Virus record (IMG/VR): IMGVR_UViG_3300030106_003612
Span: 1 to 24,317 of that record
Strand: one strand, 5' to 3'
Length of the DNA: 24,317 bases
From: a virus
Part shown: positions 1 through 8,978 of the stretch, one piece after another
Layout: each line of letters begins with the position of its first letter
Numbering within the stretch: the stretch's first letter is position 1
Translations under genes and position numbers: made by a program
Notes under the pieces: model-generated
Database searches by the model: none
Told to the model about the DNA's origin: nothing
What the model saw: only the letters and a program-made list of their open reading frames with translations

Positions 1-1
1 T

Positions 2-532
2 GTAAAGGATAGTCTTGCGTCTGGAGATGCAGCCAAGGTTATTAAAGGTAGTGATATAGATGCAGAGTTATCTGCCATAGCTACGGCTATAGCAACTAAA
101 CAAGAAGGAGGAGATGTACCTTCTGGAAGTGCAATGGTGTTTTTTCAGACAGCAGCACCTACGGGGTGGACTAAATCTACCGCTAACAACGACAAAGCAC
201 TTAGAGTTACGTCAGGAGATGGCGGGGGTACAGGAGGTAGCGTAGCATTTGAAACTGCTTTTGCTAGTCAAGCTGTCTCAGGAACAAACGCAGGAACAGC
301 TTTGAGTACTAACCAAATTCCAGCGCATACCCACCCAATCTACGCTCACCAAAACGGGGCAGCAGGGGGAGCAAATAATACTACTTACACAGGAGTTTCA
401 AGTGGTGCAGTAGCTACAAGTGCTACGGCAGTAAATAGCACAACAGGAGCTACCCATACACACACGTTTTCTGGAACAGCTATAAATTTGGATGTGCAGT
501 ATATTAATGTAATTGTGTGTACTAAAGATTAA
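2..532 (+). CDS. Tail fibre protein, C-terminal part (gene starts before the window)
   Basis: The frame is open from base 2 with no start, so only the last 176 residues of a longer protein are present. The block PSGSAMVFFQTAAPTGWTK, then KALRVTSG and a Gly/Ser/Ala/Thr-rich stretch with the N-Q-I-P-A-H-T-H motif and a later T-H-T-H, is the C-terminal pattern common in phage tail fibre and collar proteins. His-rich turns of this kind bind metal in some fibre trimers (family knowledge). The internal ATG at 134 is not taken as the start because homologous-looking sequence continues upstream of it. It is the first of a run of plus-strand virion genes, and the next gene starts 1 base after its stop. 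The role is host recognition at the tail tip, with good confidence for the class and none for the receptor. Confidence 0.75.
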   Translation, partial: VKDSLASGDAAKVIKGSDIDAELSAIATAIATKQEGGDVPSGSAMVFFQTAAPTGWTKSTANNDKALRVTSGDGGGTGGSVAFETAFASQAVSGTNAGTALSTNQIPAHTHPIYAHQNGAAGGANNTTYTGVSSGAVATSATAVNSTTGATHTHTFSGTAINLDVQYINVIVCTKD

Positions 533-533
533 T

Positions 534-884
534 ATGAAACTAGAATCTAAAGATAACTGTCCGTTAAATAAATTTAAACCTTGCAAAAAGTTTGATTGTG
601 CTTGGTACATAAAAGTGATGGGTAAAGACCCACAAACTAATGCGGATATAGAAGATTGGCGATGTGCTATCTCTTGGTTTCCTATGTTACTTATAGAGAA
701 CTCACAACGACAGATGCAGACAGGAGCAGCAGTAGAGTCCTTTCGTAACGAGATGGTAAAGTCTAACGAAGTATCGAATAAAATTTTATTAAAGAGTGTA
801 ATGAATGGCGGACAAACTAACTCTCAAGTTATTGAAGACAAAGCCACTCATGTTGATTACTTGGAAAGATATAACGAGCAGTAA
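534..884 (+). CDS. Conserved small phage protein with four cysteines
   Basis: This 116-residue protein starts at ATG 534, one base after the fibre stop; the frame is open further upstream only inside the fibre gene. Cysteines fall at residues 9, 17, 22 and 44 (C-P-L-N, P-C-K-K-F-D-C, W-R-C-A-I-S-W). The rest is helical, with the block TGAAVESFRNEMVK. I recognise the pattern from unnamed proteins of marine podoviruses and cyanophages that sit beside fibre and internal virion genes; no function is established. The four Cys could hold a metal ion or Fe-S cluster, which is inference only. Its 3' end overlaps the next gene. Confidence 0.7.
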   Translation: MKLESKDNCPLNKFKPCKKFDCAWYIKVMGKDPQTNADIEDWRCAISWFPMLLIENSQRQMQTGAAVESFRNEMVKSNEVSNKILLKSVMNGGQTNSQVIEDKATHVDYLERYNEQ

Positions 885-1089
885 TACAGGGTGGTTTGAG
901 TCTACAAAGAACTTAGAGACAGCAACAATAAAGACTCCTTGTTGGATAATGGAAGAAACAGACAAGGACGTAAAGGTTGTATCCTCTATAGGTTGGCACT
1001 CTGACGAAACATTTTTAGGGTTTGATACGGTAATACCAAAAGGTTGTATAGAAGAGATTAAAATATTAAAGAAACAATGGTGGAGATAA
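850..1089 (+). CDS. Small hypothetical protein
   Basis: A 79-residue protein starts at ATG 850 (M-L-I-T-W-K-D-I), overlapping the preceding gene by 35 bases in another frame. An ATG at 805 would add 15 residues and increase the overlap, so 850 is preferred. The composition is that of a compact soluble domain: alternating beta-type stretches, KTPCWIMEETD, a G-W-H-S-D turn and a basic end (KILKKQWWR). Similar short Trp-rich proteins are found before internal virion genes in marine phages, but I cannot assign a function. It ends 3 bases before the next start. Confidence 0.6.
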   Translation: MLITWKDITSSNTGWFESTKNLETATIKTPCWIMEETDKDVKVVSSIGWHSDETFLGFDTVIPKGCIEEIKILKKQWWR

Positions 1090-1092
1090 ACG

Positions 1093-2016
1093 ATGGGTTT
1101 ATTTAGTTCAATAGGCGGTTTGTTTGATAGCAAACCTAGCAAACAGTTTAGAAAAGCAAAAGCAGAAACCGAAAGAGTTCTATACGGTACTTTTGGAGAA
1201 GGACCACCAGACGGCCCGTTTACAATGTCTGAGGGGTCTTACAGCAGTCCTTTTGCCGAAGGGTTTTATGGCCCAGGCGGTTCGGGGTATTCGTTTACAC
1301 AACCAATACAAAATTTATTTGACCAAGGATTAGCGCAAGCAGGTACTACGAATCAATTATACAATCAATACATAACACCTGATTTCTTCACCAGTGGGCC
1401 GTTGTTTGATATGTTAAATGAATCTCGTATCGGTAGAGTACAAAGACAAGAAGATGCTGCAACTAACGCTTTGTCGCAACTCTTCAATACAGGCGGCATA
1501 AACACTGCTAGTATGATGGATATGTCAAAAGTTAACGCAGACTTAGCAGCAGCTAAAGCTCAAGAAGACGCTAACGTACTTTTTAATTTACAGAGATTTC
1601 AACAGGGTCTTCAAGGTGCTAGAGGCAGGGATATGAATTACCTTGCAGGGTTTGATGCGTTTGGTAATCAAGCGGTTAACAATGCAAGGGCATTGTCTGG
1701 AGACTTAACAAACCTAGAACTAGCTAAACTGTCCAAATATCTAGATGCAAATAATGCGTTTAGAGCCGCTAAAGCACAAGAACCGGGATTAGGAGCTACG
1801 TTAGGCGGTATAGCAGACGCAGGACTATCTTTCTACGCAGGTGGTGGAGGTTTTGGTGGAGGTGGTTTTGATTTTGGACAAGCTTTACAATCCCAGTTTA
1901 ACCCTAATTTTGCTATGGACCAATTTTTTGATAGGTTAGCTAGCACAACGGCAGGTACTCAAAATGCCTCGACTGGGTTTGACTCTTACGGCAACCCATT
2001 AAGAATCACTATTTAG
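1093..2016 (+). CDS. Putative internal virion / DNA ejection protein (first of three)
   Basis: The protein has 307 residues. It begins MGLFSSIGGLFDSKPSKQ, a short hydrophobic Gly-rich start typical of podovirus internal or DNA-transfer proteins. The middle (about residues 110-230) is helical and rich in Ala, Gln and Asn. A run of glycines and phenylalanines near residue 250 (AGGGGFGGGGFDFG) makes a flexible hydrophobic segment. Position and order match the small first member of the T7 gp14-gp15-gp16 ejection set, but it is longer than gp14 (196 residues) and I see no direct sequence match. The next gene follows with a good Shine-Dalgarno sequence (AGGAG). The call rests mainly on context. Confidence 0.5.
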   Translation: MGLFSSIGGLFDSKPSKQFRKAKAETERVLYGTFGEGPPDGPFTMSEGSYSSPFAEGFYGPGGSGYSFTQPIQNLFDQGLAQAGTTNQLYNQYITPDFFTSGPLFDMLNESRIGRVQRQEDAATNALSQLFNTGGINTASMMDMSKVNADLAAAKAQEDANVLFNLQRFQQGLQGARGRDMNYLAGFDAFGNQAVNNARALSGDLTNLELAKLSKYLDANNAFRAAKAQEPGLGATLGGIADAGLSFYAGGGGFGGGGFDFGQALQSQFNPNFAMDQFFDRLASTTAGTQNASTGFDSYGNPLRITI

Positions 2017-2025
2017 GAGTTTATG

Positions 2026-2736
2026 ATGGCAGTACAAGGTAATTTATTAGCAGGTAGCGATTTAAGTCGTATGGTAGCTGCGGCTCAAGGAAACCGTCCT
2101 GAAACATTAGGGCAATATGCCGACAAGAGAAGGGCAGAGCGTACTCAAGCCGAACAAAACTTAATGAAGTTTGCAGCAGAGTATGGTTTAAAACAAGCTG
2201 ATTTAAGGGACAAAATACAAGACAGAGCACTCACAAGAGACATCCAAAAATTAAAAATCGATAACGAATTTAAATATCAAACAGCGATGACTAGTCAAAG
2301 GGCTGCTGAAGTTCAGAATCAAATAAAGAAAGCTACCAACGAGCACAGCATAGCCATACGAAACGCTAAAACTACCGAAGAGAGACAAAAGGCTGAGGAA
2401 TTATATCAAAACAACCAGATAAAAAATAAACAATCCGAGTTAGCTATTACAGATTTATATAATAGGTTGCGGGTTTGGAATGACATGATAAGAGTAGATT
2501 CGGCAACAGGTGCTACGGGGATGGGTTTTGGGACTACAGAAACTTTTGTTGATGCTAAGAAAGGTGAAGAACTTTTTAACCTTGTGTTTGGAGACTATGT
2601 AACAGACAAGAAATACCCACATATTAAATGGGAAGACGGTTTTGAAAATTTCTTCGATACAAAACCAGATAACTCTGAAAACCCTCCTGAAAACGACTTC
2701 GGAGGAGTCCCGCAAGTCGGAAAAAAAGGCTCATAA
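2026..2736 (+). CDS. Coiled-coil virion protein (putative internal protein, second of three)
   Basis: Two ATGs stand in tandem at 2023 and 2026. The AGGAG at 2015-2019 is only 3 bases from the first and 6 from the second, so 2026 is preferred, giving 236 residues. Residues of roughly 30-145 are strongly charged and helical (RRAERTQAEQNLMKF, TTEERQKAEELYQ), predicting a long coiled coil. The C-terminus is acidic and Pro-rich. It occupies the slot of T7 gp15 but is much shorter (gp15 is about 750 residues), so homology is unproven. The large third gene starts directly after its stop (TAAATG). A structural or ejection role is inferred from the neighbours. Confidence 0.5.
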   Translation: MAVQGNLLAGSDLSRMVAAAQGNRPETLGQYADKRRAERTQAEQNLMKFAAEYGLKQADLRDKIQDRALTRDIQKLKIDNEFKYQTAMTSQRAAEVQNQIKKATNEHSIAIRNAKTTEERQKAEELYQNNQIKNKQSELAITDLYNRLRVWNDMIRVDSATGATGMGFGTTETFVDAKKGEELFNLVFGDYVTDKKYPHIKWEDGFENFFDTKPDNSENPPENDFGGVPQVGKKGS

Positions 2737-5700
2737 ATGGCTTCTTACATAGATACAGCAAATAATGACGAGTTCGTTACCAGAGCTAGAAGAACTCTAA
2801 TGTCTTTGGGCCAAGAAGACCCTGGGTATGACCGCACAAAAATAACAGACGCTATGCTAAAAGAGAGAAGATACTTTAATGTTAACCTTCCTCAAGTAAT
2901 ACAGTACAGTTCTCTTATGGGCGAAATGACCGCAGAAGATAAATACAATCTAGCTTATTCTTTTAACGCAGTAGACCAGATTCCCGCTACGGGAGAAGGA
3001 AGTGTGCCTACTTGGAACGCATTAAAAGATTATACAGGGGCAGTATTTTCTGACCCCGCTAATATTATTGGTATAGTTGCTGCAGCCTACACAGGGGGTA
3101 CGTCTCTTTATGCCACTCAAGCAACTAAAGAAGCGGCTAAACAAGGTGTTATGGGCTACATAAAAAATAAAGTAGCTGCTGCGACAAGTAAAAGCACCTT
3201 GAAAGCTCTCGGTGCTGAAGCTAGTATTACAGGTGCGGCAGGTTTTGGTAGAAGTCTTCAATCCCAAAGTTTAGAAAAAGAAATTGGTTTAAGAAAAGAT
3301 GTTAGTGTGGGGAGGGCTGTAGCGACTGGTGTTTTGGAAGGGCCGTTATCTGTTGCAATAGGTTATACAGGAGGCACTTTACTTAAAGACGGAGCAAAAG
3401 CAATCGACAATAATTTAATGGCTGGCAAAATGGGTGACGGAGCTTCCTACGCTGCTAACTGGGTTAAGTCTACGTTTCTTCCCAAGAGCCTTGCAGACGA
3501 AAATATAATTAGGTTGCAAGAACAATTCTTGGGGTTGGAAAATTATTATTCAAAACAGTCTAGAGTTTACGGAGAAGCGTTGGACAAAGCTATTAAGGCG
3601 TGGAAACCAGAAAATGTAGAAGAAGGTTTCAACCTTGTGAATAAAGCTGCGGAGGGGGACGAAATTGCTTACTCACAGTTGCCTGATGATATAGCTGCGT
3701 TACTTGCAAAAAACAAAAGTATTGCCCAAGAAATATCAGAAAGAGCTATTAATTTAAGAGTAAGAGACCCAGATAATCCTGGGGAATTTGTAGACATATT
3801 AAGCCCTAAGTTTAAACAGATGTGGGATAATAACGATAGTTATTTAAGAAACATTTACAGAGTTTTTACAAAGCCGTCTGAACAAACAGCACAAAGATTT
3901 TCTAAGTTAATGGAAGACGGTTCTATTGTTAGAGAAATTAGCGAATTAATTGCTACCAAGCCAGACTGGGTGCTTAACTTACCTAAATCTGCCTTGAAAG
4001 GTTTTACTATTTCAGAAAGAGACGCACTTTTAAGAAGAGACCCTCAAGCTATAGAAAAATTAGCCAGAAATTTTTATGATAATACTAAAGGGACTTTTAG
4101 AATCGAAGGGAGTGCAGAGGCTAGAGTTGCTTTGCAAAGTTTTCAAAAAACTCTTTGGGGTCAAAATTATTCTCCTGGAGAACGGTTTATACAATCTATA
4201 GAGGGGCAAATGTCTATGATAAATAGAATTGCCTTCGGAGCAAGTACCGCTGAGTCTTTGTTACAACGAGGTCTGGGAGTTCAGGCAAGAACAGCTAAAG
4301 ATGCTGCTGAAATGTTTAACAACAGGCAGCAGGTGGGGCAAACCAGTAACCTTACTCCAGAGACCCTTGTTCATAAATCAGATATGGTAAAAGTATTTGG
4401 AGAAGATTCTTCTTCTATGATAAGGATTCCTTCTGGCAGAATAGACAGCCGTGTACATGATGTTTGGATTCCTAAATATTTAGCAGATAGGTTTAAACCT
4501 GCTTACAGTGCTTTCGCTGACGCAGAACGATTTTTTAACAATTATTTTGTTTCGCAAGTTGTCAGTATGTCTGCTAGGATGCAAGGTTCTTTGAAAATAG
4601 GTAAAGTTCCTTTAAGTCCTGTCAGTATTATAAGAAATACTTACGGGGCAGCACAAGCAGTTGCGGGGAGTGGTAATGTTGCTAGGGGTATTAAACGTCT
4701 TATTTCGGTTGGATTTGCGGGAAAAGAACAACGAGACACTTTAGCCAGACAAATGCAGGAAATGGGTATCGCTGCTACGTCTGTAGACTTGGGGCAAATT
4801 TTAGTTAGACTAGGCAGGGAGTTGGATGCAGACCCAACTTTAATAGAAAAAGTTTTTACTCTGGGGTTTGCTGGCGCTTTTCCTAAAACGTATAGAGGGG
4901 CATTAAAATTTTACGGGGGGATAGATGACTTCAGTAAAATGGTTTCTTTTTTGGGGGAACTGGACGCAGAACAAGCCTTGTGGAAAACGCTTTCTGCTGA
5001 AAGAAAAGCTGCTAAAAGAAAAGCAATAGAGCCTAGTTTGCCCATGCGGTTTGAAAGGGGCGGTGTTCTCTCAGACCGAACTGCTTTGGCTAGGGCGGGA
5101 GACGAAGGAGAAATTTTACCTGGTAGTACTCCCCTTACTGTACGGGGAGAGGGAGACCCAAGACAAGCGGGAGTTGTTAAACCGTATAGCGATGACGAGA
5201 TTATACAAGAAATAGCGACAAGAAGAACTATGGCAGTTATGCCTATCTATACCCGAACACCTGCATTTATAGATGCTTTTAAAGGCATTCCTGTTTTGGG
5301 TAATTTTTCTTCCTACCCCGCAGAGGTTTTTAGGAACGGAGCGAATATAACTAGGATAGCAGCAGAAGAATTAGAAGAAGGGTTTCAATTAAATAACTGG
5401 ACTTTAATTGGCCGAGGTATGACAAGACTAGCTTCTATTTCTGCGTTAGCTACAGCTCCTTTTGCGTTATCGGCATACGCAAACGGCAAAAACCAAAACT
5501 ATAAAAAAGTAGCTGCATTAAGACCCTACTTGCCTGAGTGGAATAAATACGGGGCCATTACAATTTCCAGTATTAAAGATGCTCCGAATGACGATGTAGA
5601 AATAGAGTACCAAAATCTGGCTTACTCTAGTGCATACGGCCCCCTTACTCAAAGCATATCCCCGCTTATTATGTCTGCCGCTTCTGGCGGTGACGTTAAG

Positions 5701-6630
5701 GGTGTACTCCAAGAACGCTTACTTCACGCCTATAAATATTTTGCTAGTCCTTATGTAGAGCCTTCTATGCTTGCCCAATCTTTTAAACATCTTATGGATG
5801 GAGAATATGGCAAGTGGGCTAAGACTGTTAGCCCTACTTTGGTTAGGCATGGTGTTGATGCTATGGCAGAATCGGGGAAATTAAAAGGTATTAACACACT
5901 TAAAGACATTTCAAACGCTTTGCCAGAAGTAGACGTAGTTCCTGGTTTAAGTTTAGAAAAATTGTTAACAAATAAAACTGCTGGGGAGGGATACAACCCC
6001 CCTAAAACTTTAAAAGAAACTGGAGAAACGCTCTGGAAAAAGGGGTATAATCCTACGGGTTTAAGTACTTATAAATTAAGTGCCAGAAAAATTACTAATT
6101 TCGCTGTAAGACATTTGAAACAAACAGAAGACGAAGCTAGGGCCGATTTTAAAAAGTCTCTTATGGAAATCTTAGGAGACCCTTACGAACCTATTAATCA
6201 AAAAGAAATTTTAAAAAATTATGACGAAGTGTTGAAAACTCAATTTGCATTATTAGACGGTAAAATGCAAATGCTTGATAATTTAAAAACTCTTATTGGA
6301 GAAGAAAAAGCTTTGAAAATATGGAGCGCTGCCGAAGTAAAAGCGGGTAACAAAAAAGAACGGATAGGGTTAACGTACAGAACAGATGCTAGAGGTAAAC
6401 CAGTAGGGTATCCTAAAGGCAAGCCAGACCCAAGAGCACTCACATACCTCTTCAGCCAAGACAAGAGTGTAATAACTGCTCTAAAAAACCGCAAACAGAT
6501 AAGAGAAAACCCGCAAAGAATACGAGAAATACACACATTATTGTTGGGAATGCGGGAAGTGGAGAAAGCTTACTGGAATAAACCTATTTATGGGGGTGTT
6601 CCAGATGGGTATTTTACACCCGAAAGATAA
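2737..6630 (+). CDS. Large internal virion protein (gp16-like by size and position)
   Basis: This is the longest gene of the window, 1297 residues, close to T7 gp16 (about 1318), and it ends the late plus-strand unit. An N-terminal helical region is followed by Ala/Gly-rich, weakly hydrophobic stretches around residues 105-180 (NIIGIVAAAYTGG, ITGAAGFG) and again near 900 (LASISALATAPFALSAYA). Such segments could enter membranes during DNA ejection. I see no lytic transglycosylase motif of the kind present at the N-terminus of T7 gp16, so any cell-wall activity would lie elsewhere. The start ATG follows AAGG at normal spacing. A terminator lies 14 bases after the stop. The virion role is an inference from size, order and composition. 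Confidence 0.55.
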   Translation: MASYIDTANNDEFVTRARRTLMSLGQEDPGYDRTKITDAMLKERRYFNVNLPQVIQYSSLMGEMTAEDKYNLAYSFNAVDQIPATGEGSVPTWNALKDYTGAVFSDPANIIGIVAAAYTGGTSLYATQATKEAAKQGVMGYIKNKVAAATSKSTLKALGAEASITGAAGFGRSLQSQSLEKEIGLRKDVSVGRAVATGVLEGPLSVAIGYTGGTLLKDGAKAIDNNLMAGKMGDGASYAANWVKSTFLPKSLADENIIRLQEQFLGLENYYSKQSRVYGEALDKAIKAWKPENVEEGFNLVNKAAEGDEIAYSQLPDDIAALLAKNKSIAQEISERAINLRVRDPDNPGEFVDILSPKFKQMWDNNDSYLRNIYRVFTKPSEQTAQRFSKLMEDGSIVREISELIATKPDWVLNLPKSALKGFTISERDALLRRDPQAIEKLARNFYDNTKGTFRIEGSAEARVALQSFQKTLWGQNYSPGERFIQSIEGQMSMINRIAFGASTAESLLQRGLGVQARTAKDAAEMFNNRQQVGQTSNLTPETLVHKSDMVKVFGEDSSSMIRIPSGRIDSRVHDVWIPKYLADRFKPAYSAFADAERFFNNYFVSQVVSMSARMQGSLKIGKVPLSPVSIIRNTYGAAQAVAGSGNVARGIKRLISVGFAGKEQRDTLARQMQEMGIAATSVDLGQILVRLGRELDADPTLIEKVFTLGFAGAFPKTYRGALKFYGGIDDFSKMVSFLGELDAEQALWKTLSAERKAAKRKAIEPSLPMRFERGGVLSDRTALARAGDEGEILPGSTPLTVRGEGDPRQAGVVKPYSDDEIIQEIATRRTMAVMPIYTRTPAFIDAFKGIPVLGNFSSYPAEVFRNGANITRIAAEELEEGFQLNNWTLIGRGMTRLASISALATAPFALSAYANGKNQNYKKVAALRPYLPEWNKYGAITISSIKDAPNDDVEIEYQNLAYSSAYGPLTQSISPLIMSAASGGDVKGVLQERLLHAYKYFASPYVEPSMLAQSFKHLMDGEYGKWAKTVSPTLVRHGVDAMAESGKLKGINTLKDISNALPEVDVVPGLSLEKLLTNKTAGEGYNPPKTLKETGETLWKKGYNPTGLSTYKLSARKITNFAVRHLKQTEDEARADFKKSLMEILGDPYEPINQKEILKNYDEVLKTQFALLDGKMQMLDNLKTLIGEEKALKIWSAAEVKAGNKKERIGLTYRTDARGKPVGYPKGKPDPRALTYLFSQDKSVITALKNRKQIRENPQRIREIHTLLLGMREVEKAYWNKPIYGGVPDGYFTPER

Positions 6631-6640
6631 AGAACCTCTC

Positions 6641-6805
6641 TTACCCCCTCTTCGGAGGGGGGTTTTTTACCAAGTTATCGTACTTCTCTTTATACTCCAG
6701 AGCAAGCTTTCTGTTAAGCTCTGCTTCTCTTTTTGCGTATATAGCTTCCTCTTTTAGCTCGGTTATCTCTGCTAGAATAGAGTCTATTACAGTAGGTCTT
6801 TTCAT
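6641..6805 (-). CDS. Small coiled-coil hypothetical protein
   Basis: A 54-residue, charged, helical protein (ILAEITELKEEAIYAKREAE). The start ATG at 6805 overlaps the stop of the upstream DUF3310 gene as ATGA, with GGAGG seven bases before it; an upstream extension would run inside that gene and is rejected. The last codons (N-P-P-P-K-R-G, stop) are written in the hairpin of the late terminator on the other strand, so the C-terminus may be shaped by the terminator rather than by protein function. It is the last gene of the leftward unit. Function unknown. Confidence 0.65.
   Translation of the reverse strand: MKRPTVIDSILAEITELKEEAIYAKREAELNRKLALEYKEKYDNLVKNPPPKRG
6644..6668 (+). terminator. 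Rho-independent terminator of the late virion genes
   Basis: The seven-base stem CCCCCTC / GAGGGGG closes on a TTCG loop, giving the very stable C(UUCG)G tetraloop in RNA, and is followed by G and six T. It lies 14 bases after the stop of the 1297-residue protein. The opposite strand has no T tract after the stem, so it should act on rightward transcripts only. The last codons of the convergent minus-strand gene lie inside this hairpin. Confidence 0.9.
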
Positions 6806-7074
6806 TTTGAATCCTCCAGTAAAGCTTGTCTCAACTTCTCTTGATACCACGTAGCCTTTGCCAAATCCTGGATAGGTTTGCCTTTGCTACGAAGCCTCCA
6901 GAGATACTTCATCGCATTCCCCCTTAGAAACCCTATAAACTCTTCTTTACTTAGCATAGACTGTAGGGCTGCTATGCACTCGATATTCCCTTCGTTGTAG
7001 TGCTCTGGGCTGTTAACCAACTCTTCTCTTATGTCGTAAGATGATTTATCTTCGTCTCCCTCCAACCACTTCAT
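6802..7074 (-). CDS. DUF3310 family protein (related to the C-terminal part of T7 gp1.7)
   Basis: The 90-residue protein carries the DUF3310 signature almost throughout: VNSPEHYNEGNIECIAALQ, then F-I-G-F-L-R-G-N-A-M-K-Y-L-W-R and KGKPIQDLAKATWYQEKL. The family is common in phages. T7 gp1.7, which contains this domain, is reported as a nucleotide kinase; whether this short form has activity is not known. It lies directly after the ribonucleotide reductase gene with an ATGA overlap (7071-7074), so the two are probably translated together, in keeping with a role in nucleotide supply. Confidence 0.85.
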   Translation of the reverse strand: MKWLEGDEDKSSYDIREELVNSPEHYNEGNIECIAALQSMLSKEEFIGFLRGNAMKYLWRLRSKGKPIQDLAKATWYQEKLRQALLEDSK

Positions 7075-8978
7075 AACTCACACGCCCCTGCAGTGCAAGC
7101 CAACTCAGGCTGTACTGTAGTATTGTCCCCTGTTTCAAACTCTGCAAGCTGTTTCCAGTCTATGTTCTTGGGCATCTCAGCTTTCAGTTTCTTGTATGTG
7201 TCTTTATCTATCTCTTCGTAGGGGGCTTGGGTGTACGTGTGGTCACTCCTCGGAAGAAACGATATACCACTCATACTATCAAAATGCTTCCAGACGTAAG
7301 CACACACTTCTGGAAACTCTTCCTCACTATAATAGATAGTGACAGAAGGTTTATGTTCCGTGTAGTGGTCATTGTATAACTGCCATATCTTTAGCTGTTC
7401 AACAGCGTTTACTTCCTTGACAACAATACTTTTATCAGGAGCTTTCATAGGAAAGGAGAATACCATGTTCTCTTTATTTGCTACGTCAGGCTCCGTAGGT
7501 ATGCCTATCTTCTGCATAAATTCAGTAAGAGGGTCTTTAACATCTCCCCGTACTCTTCGTATGTAATACTCAGAGAATCTGGGGTGTATGCCAGACGCTG
7601 TATCACATAGCTGAGACACAGTACCAGACGGTTTGACGCAGGTTACTGCAGCAGCAGGTTTGATACCTAACTTCTTCGCAACCTTGGCGTTACAAGATAC
7701 AGCTAGGCTTTTTAATGTCTCTAACCACTTGATGGTTTCGTCCTGCATGACTGCTGACTTACGGTATCCGTTAAGTATTTTGTGGTCAGCACAACCCGTA
7801 AGACTTACTCCAAGCAAAGCCTCTTCATCGCAATTATCTTTCCACCTTTTTGATAGGAATTTAAAATCAGTTAGACTCGCCTGTAGCGTACCTAGAAACG
7901 AAGCTTGTATAATCTTAGTCTCCAAGTCTTTAAAAGTATCCTGGGGACGTACAATAACTTCGGTTAAGTTACAGAATTGTGCAGGTCTGAGCAAGATTTC
8001 TGAGCAGGGATTACAACCCCACTCTTGGTTTTCATCTCTTCGGTGGTCTCTGTATTTCTCTTTAGCTGCATACCGACTAAAGATACCTCTCTCTCCGTTT
8101 TTATCTTTACACATTCCGACCATTTCGGCCATGTAGGAATCGACATCTGGTTTTGTCGTATATGCGATAGAATTGTTGGCGAGTCTCCTCTGCGGTGCTC
8201 CTCCCTCCTCAAGCGGTAGCCAATATTGTCCTGATTTAGCGCCTCTAAGACGTTCATCAGTGAGGTTACTAAGAGAGATAAGAGCAGACCTCCTGACACC
8301 CCCAACGACAACAATATCAGCGATTTTGCAAACAACATCATGTACCTCCAATGTAGTTAATTTTCTGCCTTTCGCTGTTTTAAATGTTTCTACAGTGTAT
8401 CTAAACAATTCATCCAGAGGCTCTGGGCCTGATGCCCTGCCTCCAAATGTTTTAAGTCTAGACCCTGCAGGTCTTATCTTTGACAAGTCCCACTGGGGCA
8501 CTCGTCCAGAATATAGTAATGATATAAGTTCTCGGTAGGCACTAGCCCACCCTAGTTTGCTGTCCTTAACTCGTATGACAGTCTCTGTATTCATCATGTC
8601 CTTGTTTACTTCAGGTAACCGCTCTACGTAATCTCGCTCCACACTGAACCCAACGCCAGTACCACACATAAGGACGTACACTATCTCGGAGAATACTCTG
8701 GGGTCATCTATAGGTACATACGCACAGTTGTACCCCGCTACGTGGTGGTCAGATAAAGCCTTACCCGCACTCATCATGATACGCATGGAGGGCATAATAT
8801 CCTGGTTGCGTACAGCTTCCATAGCGTCCGTTAAGTCTTCTCGCATAGACTTGGGTATACGGTCAGACCAGAAGTCCCGTACTCTGTCTACAGTTTCATC
8901 CCAAGTTTCTCTTCTATCTAAATCATCTCTGTACCTGCTGTACCTCGACTGGTGTATGTACTCTTGGTATAAGTCCAT
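7071..8978 (-). CDS. Adenosylcobalamin-dependent (class II) ribonucleotide reductase, monomeric type
   Basis: This enzyme reduces ribonucleotides to deoxyribonucleotides for phage DNA synthesis, using vitamin B12. The 635-residue protein has Cys85 (Y-N-C-A-Y), then C-N-P-C-S-E-I with Asn323, Cys325 and Glu327, and Cys336. The 11-residue gap between Cys325 and Cys336 equals that between C408 and C419 of the Lactobacillus leichmannii enzyme. The block VKPSGTVSQL and the C-terminal pair C-T-A-G-A-C (CX4C, re-reduction of the active site) are also present. All key residues of the family are visible. The start is ATG 8978, overlapping the preceding stop as TGATG; a TTG one codon upstream is less likely. 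It implies that the host makes or imports B12. Confidence 0.95.
   Translation of the reverse strand: MDLYQEYIHQSRYSRYRDDLDRRETWDETVDRVRDFWSDRIPKSMREDLTDAMEAVRNQDIMPSMRIMMSAGKALSDHHVAGYNCAYVPIDDPRVFSEIVYVLMCGTGVGFSVERDYVERLPEVNKDMMNTETVIRVKDSKLGWASAYRELISLLYSGRVPQWDLSKIRPAGSRLKTFGGRASGPEPLDELFRYTVETFKTAKGRKLTTLEVHDVVCKIADIVVVGGVRRSALISLSNLTDERLRGAKSGQYWLPLEEGGAPQRRLANNSIAYTTKPDVDSYMAEMVGMCKDKNGERGIFSRYAAKEKYRDHRRDENQEWGCNPCSEILLRPAQFCNLTEVIVRPQDTFKDLETKIIQASFLGTLQASLTDFKFLSKRWKDNCDEEALLGVSLTGCADHKILNGYRKSAVMQDETIKWLETLKSLAVSCNAKVAKKLGIKPAAAVTCVKPSGTVSQLCDTASGIHPRFSEYYIRRVRGDVKDPLTEFMQKIGIPTEPDVANKENMVFSFPMKAPDKSIVVKEVNAVEQLKIWQLYNDHYTEHKPSVTIYYSEEEFPEVCAYVWKHFDSMSGISFLPRSDHTYTQAPYEEIDKDTYKKLKAEMPKNIDWKQLAEFETGDNTTVQPELACTAGACEL

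Noticed and set aside
7633-8136. 167-codon plus-strand ORF opposite the RNR gene
   Set aside because: It is antisense to the conserved catalytic part of RNR, has no SD and no recognisable protein character.
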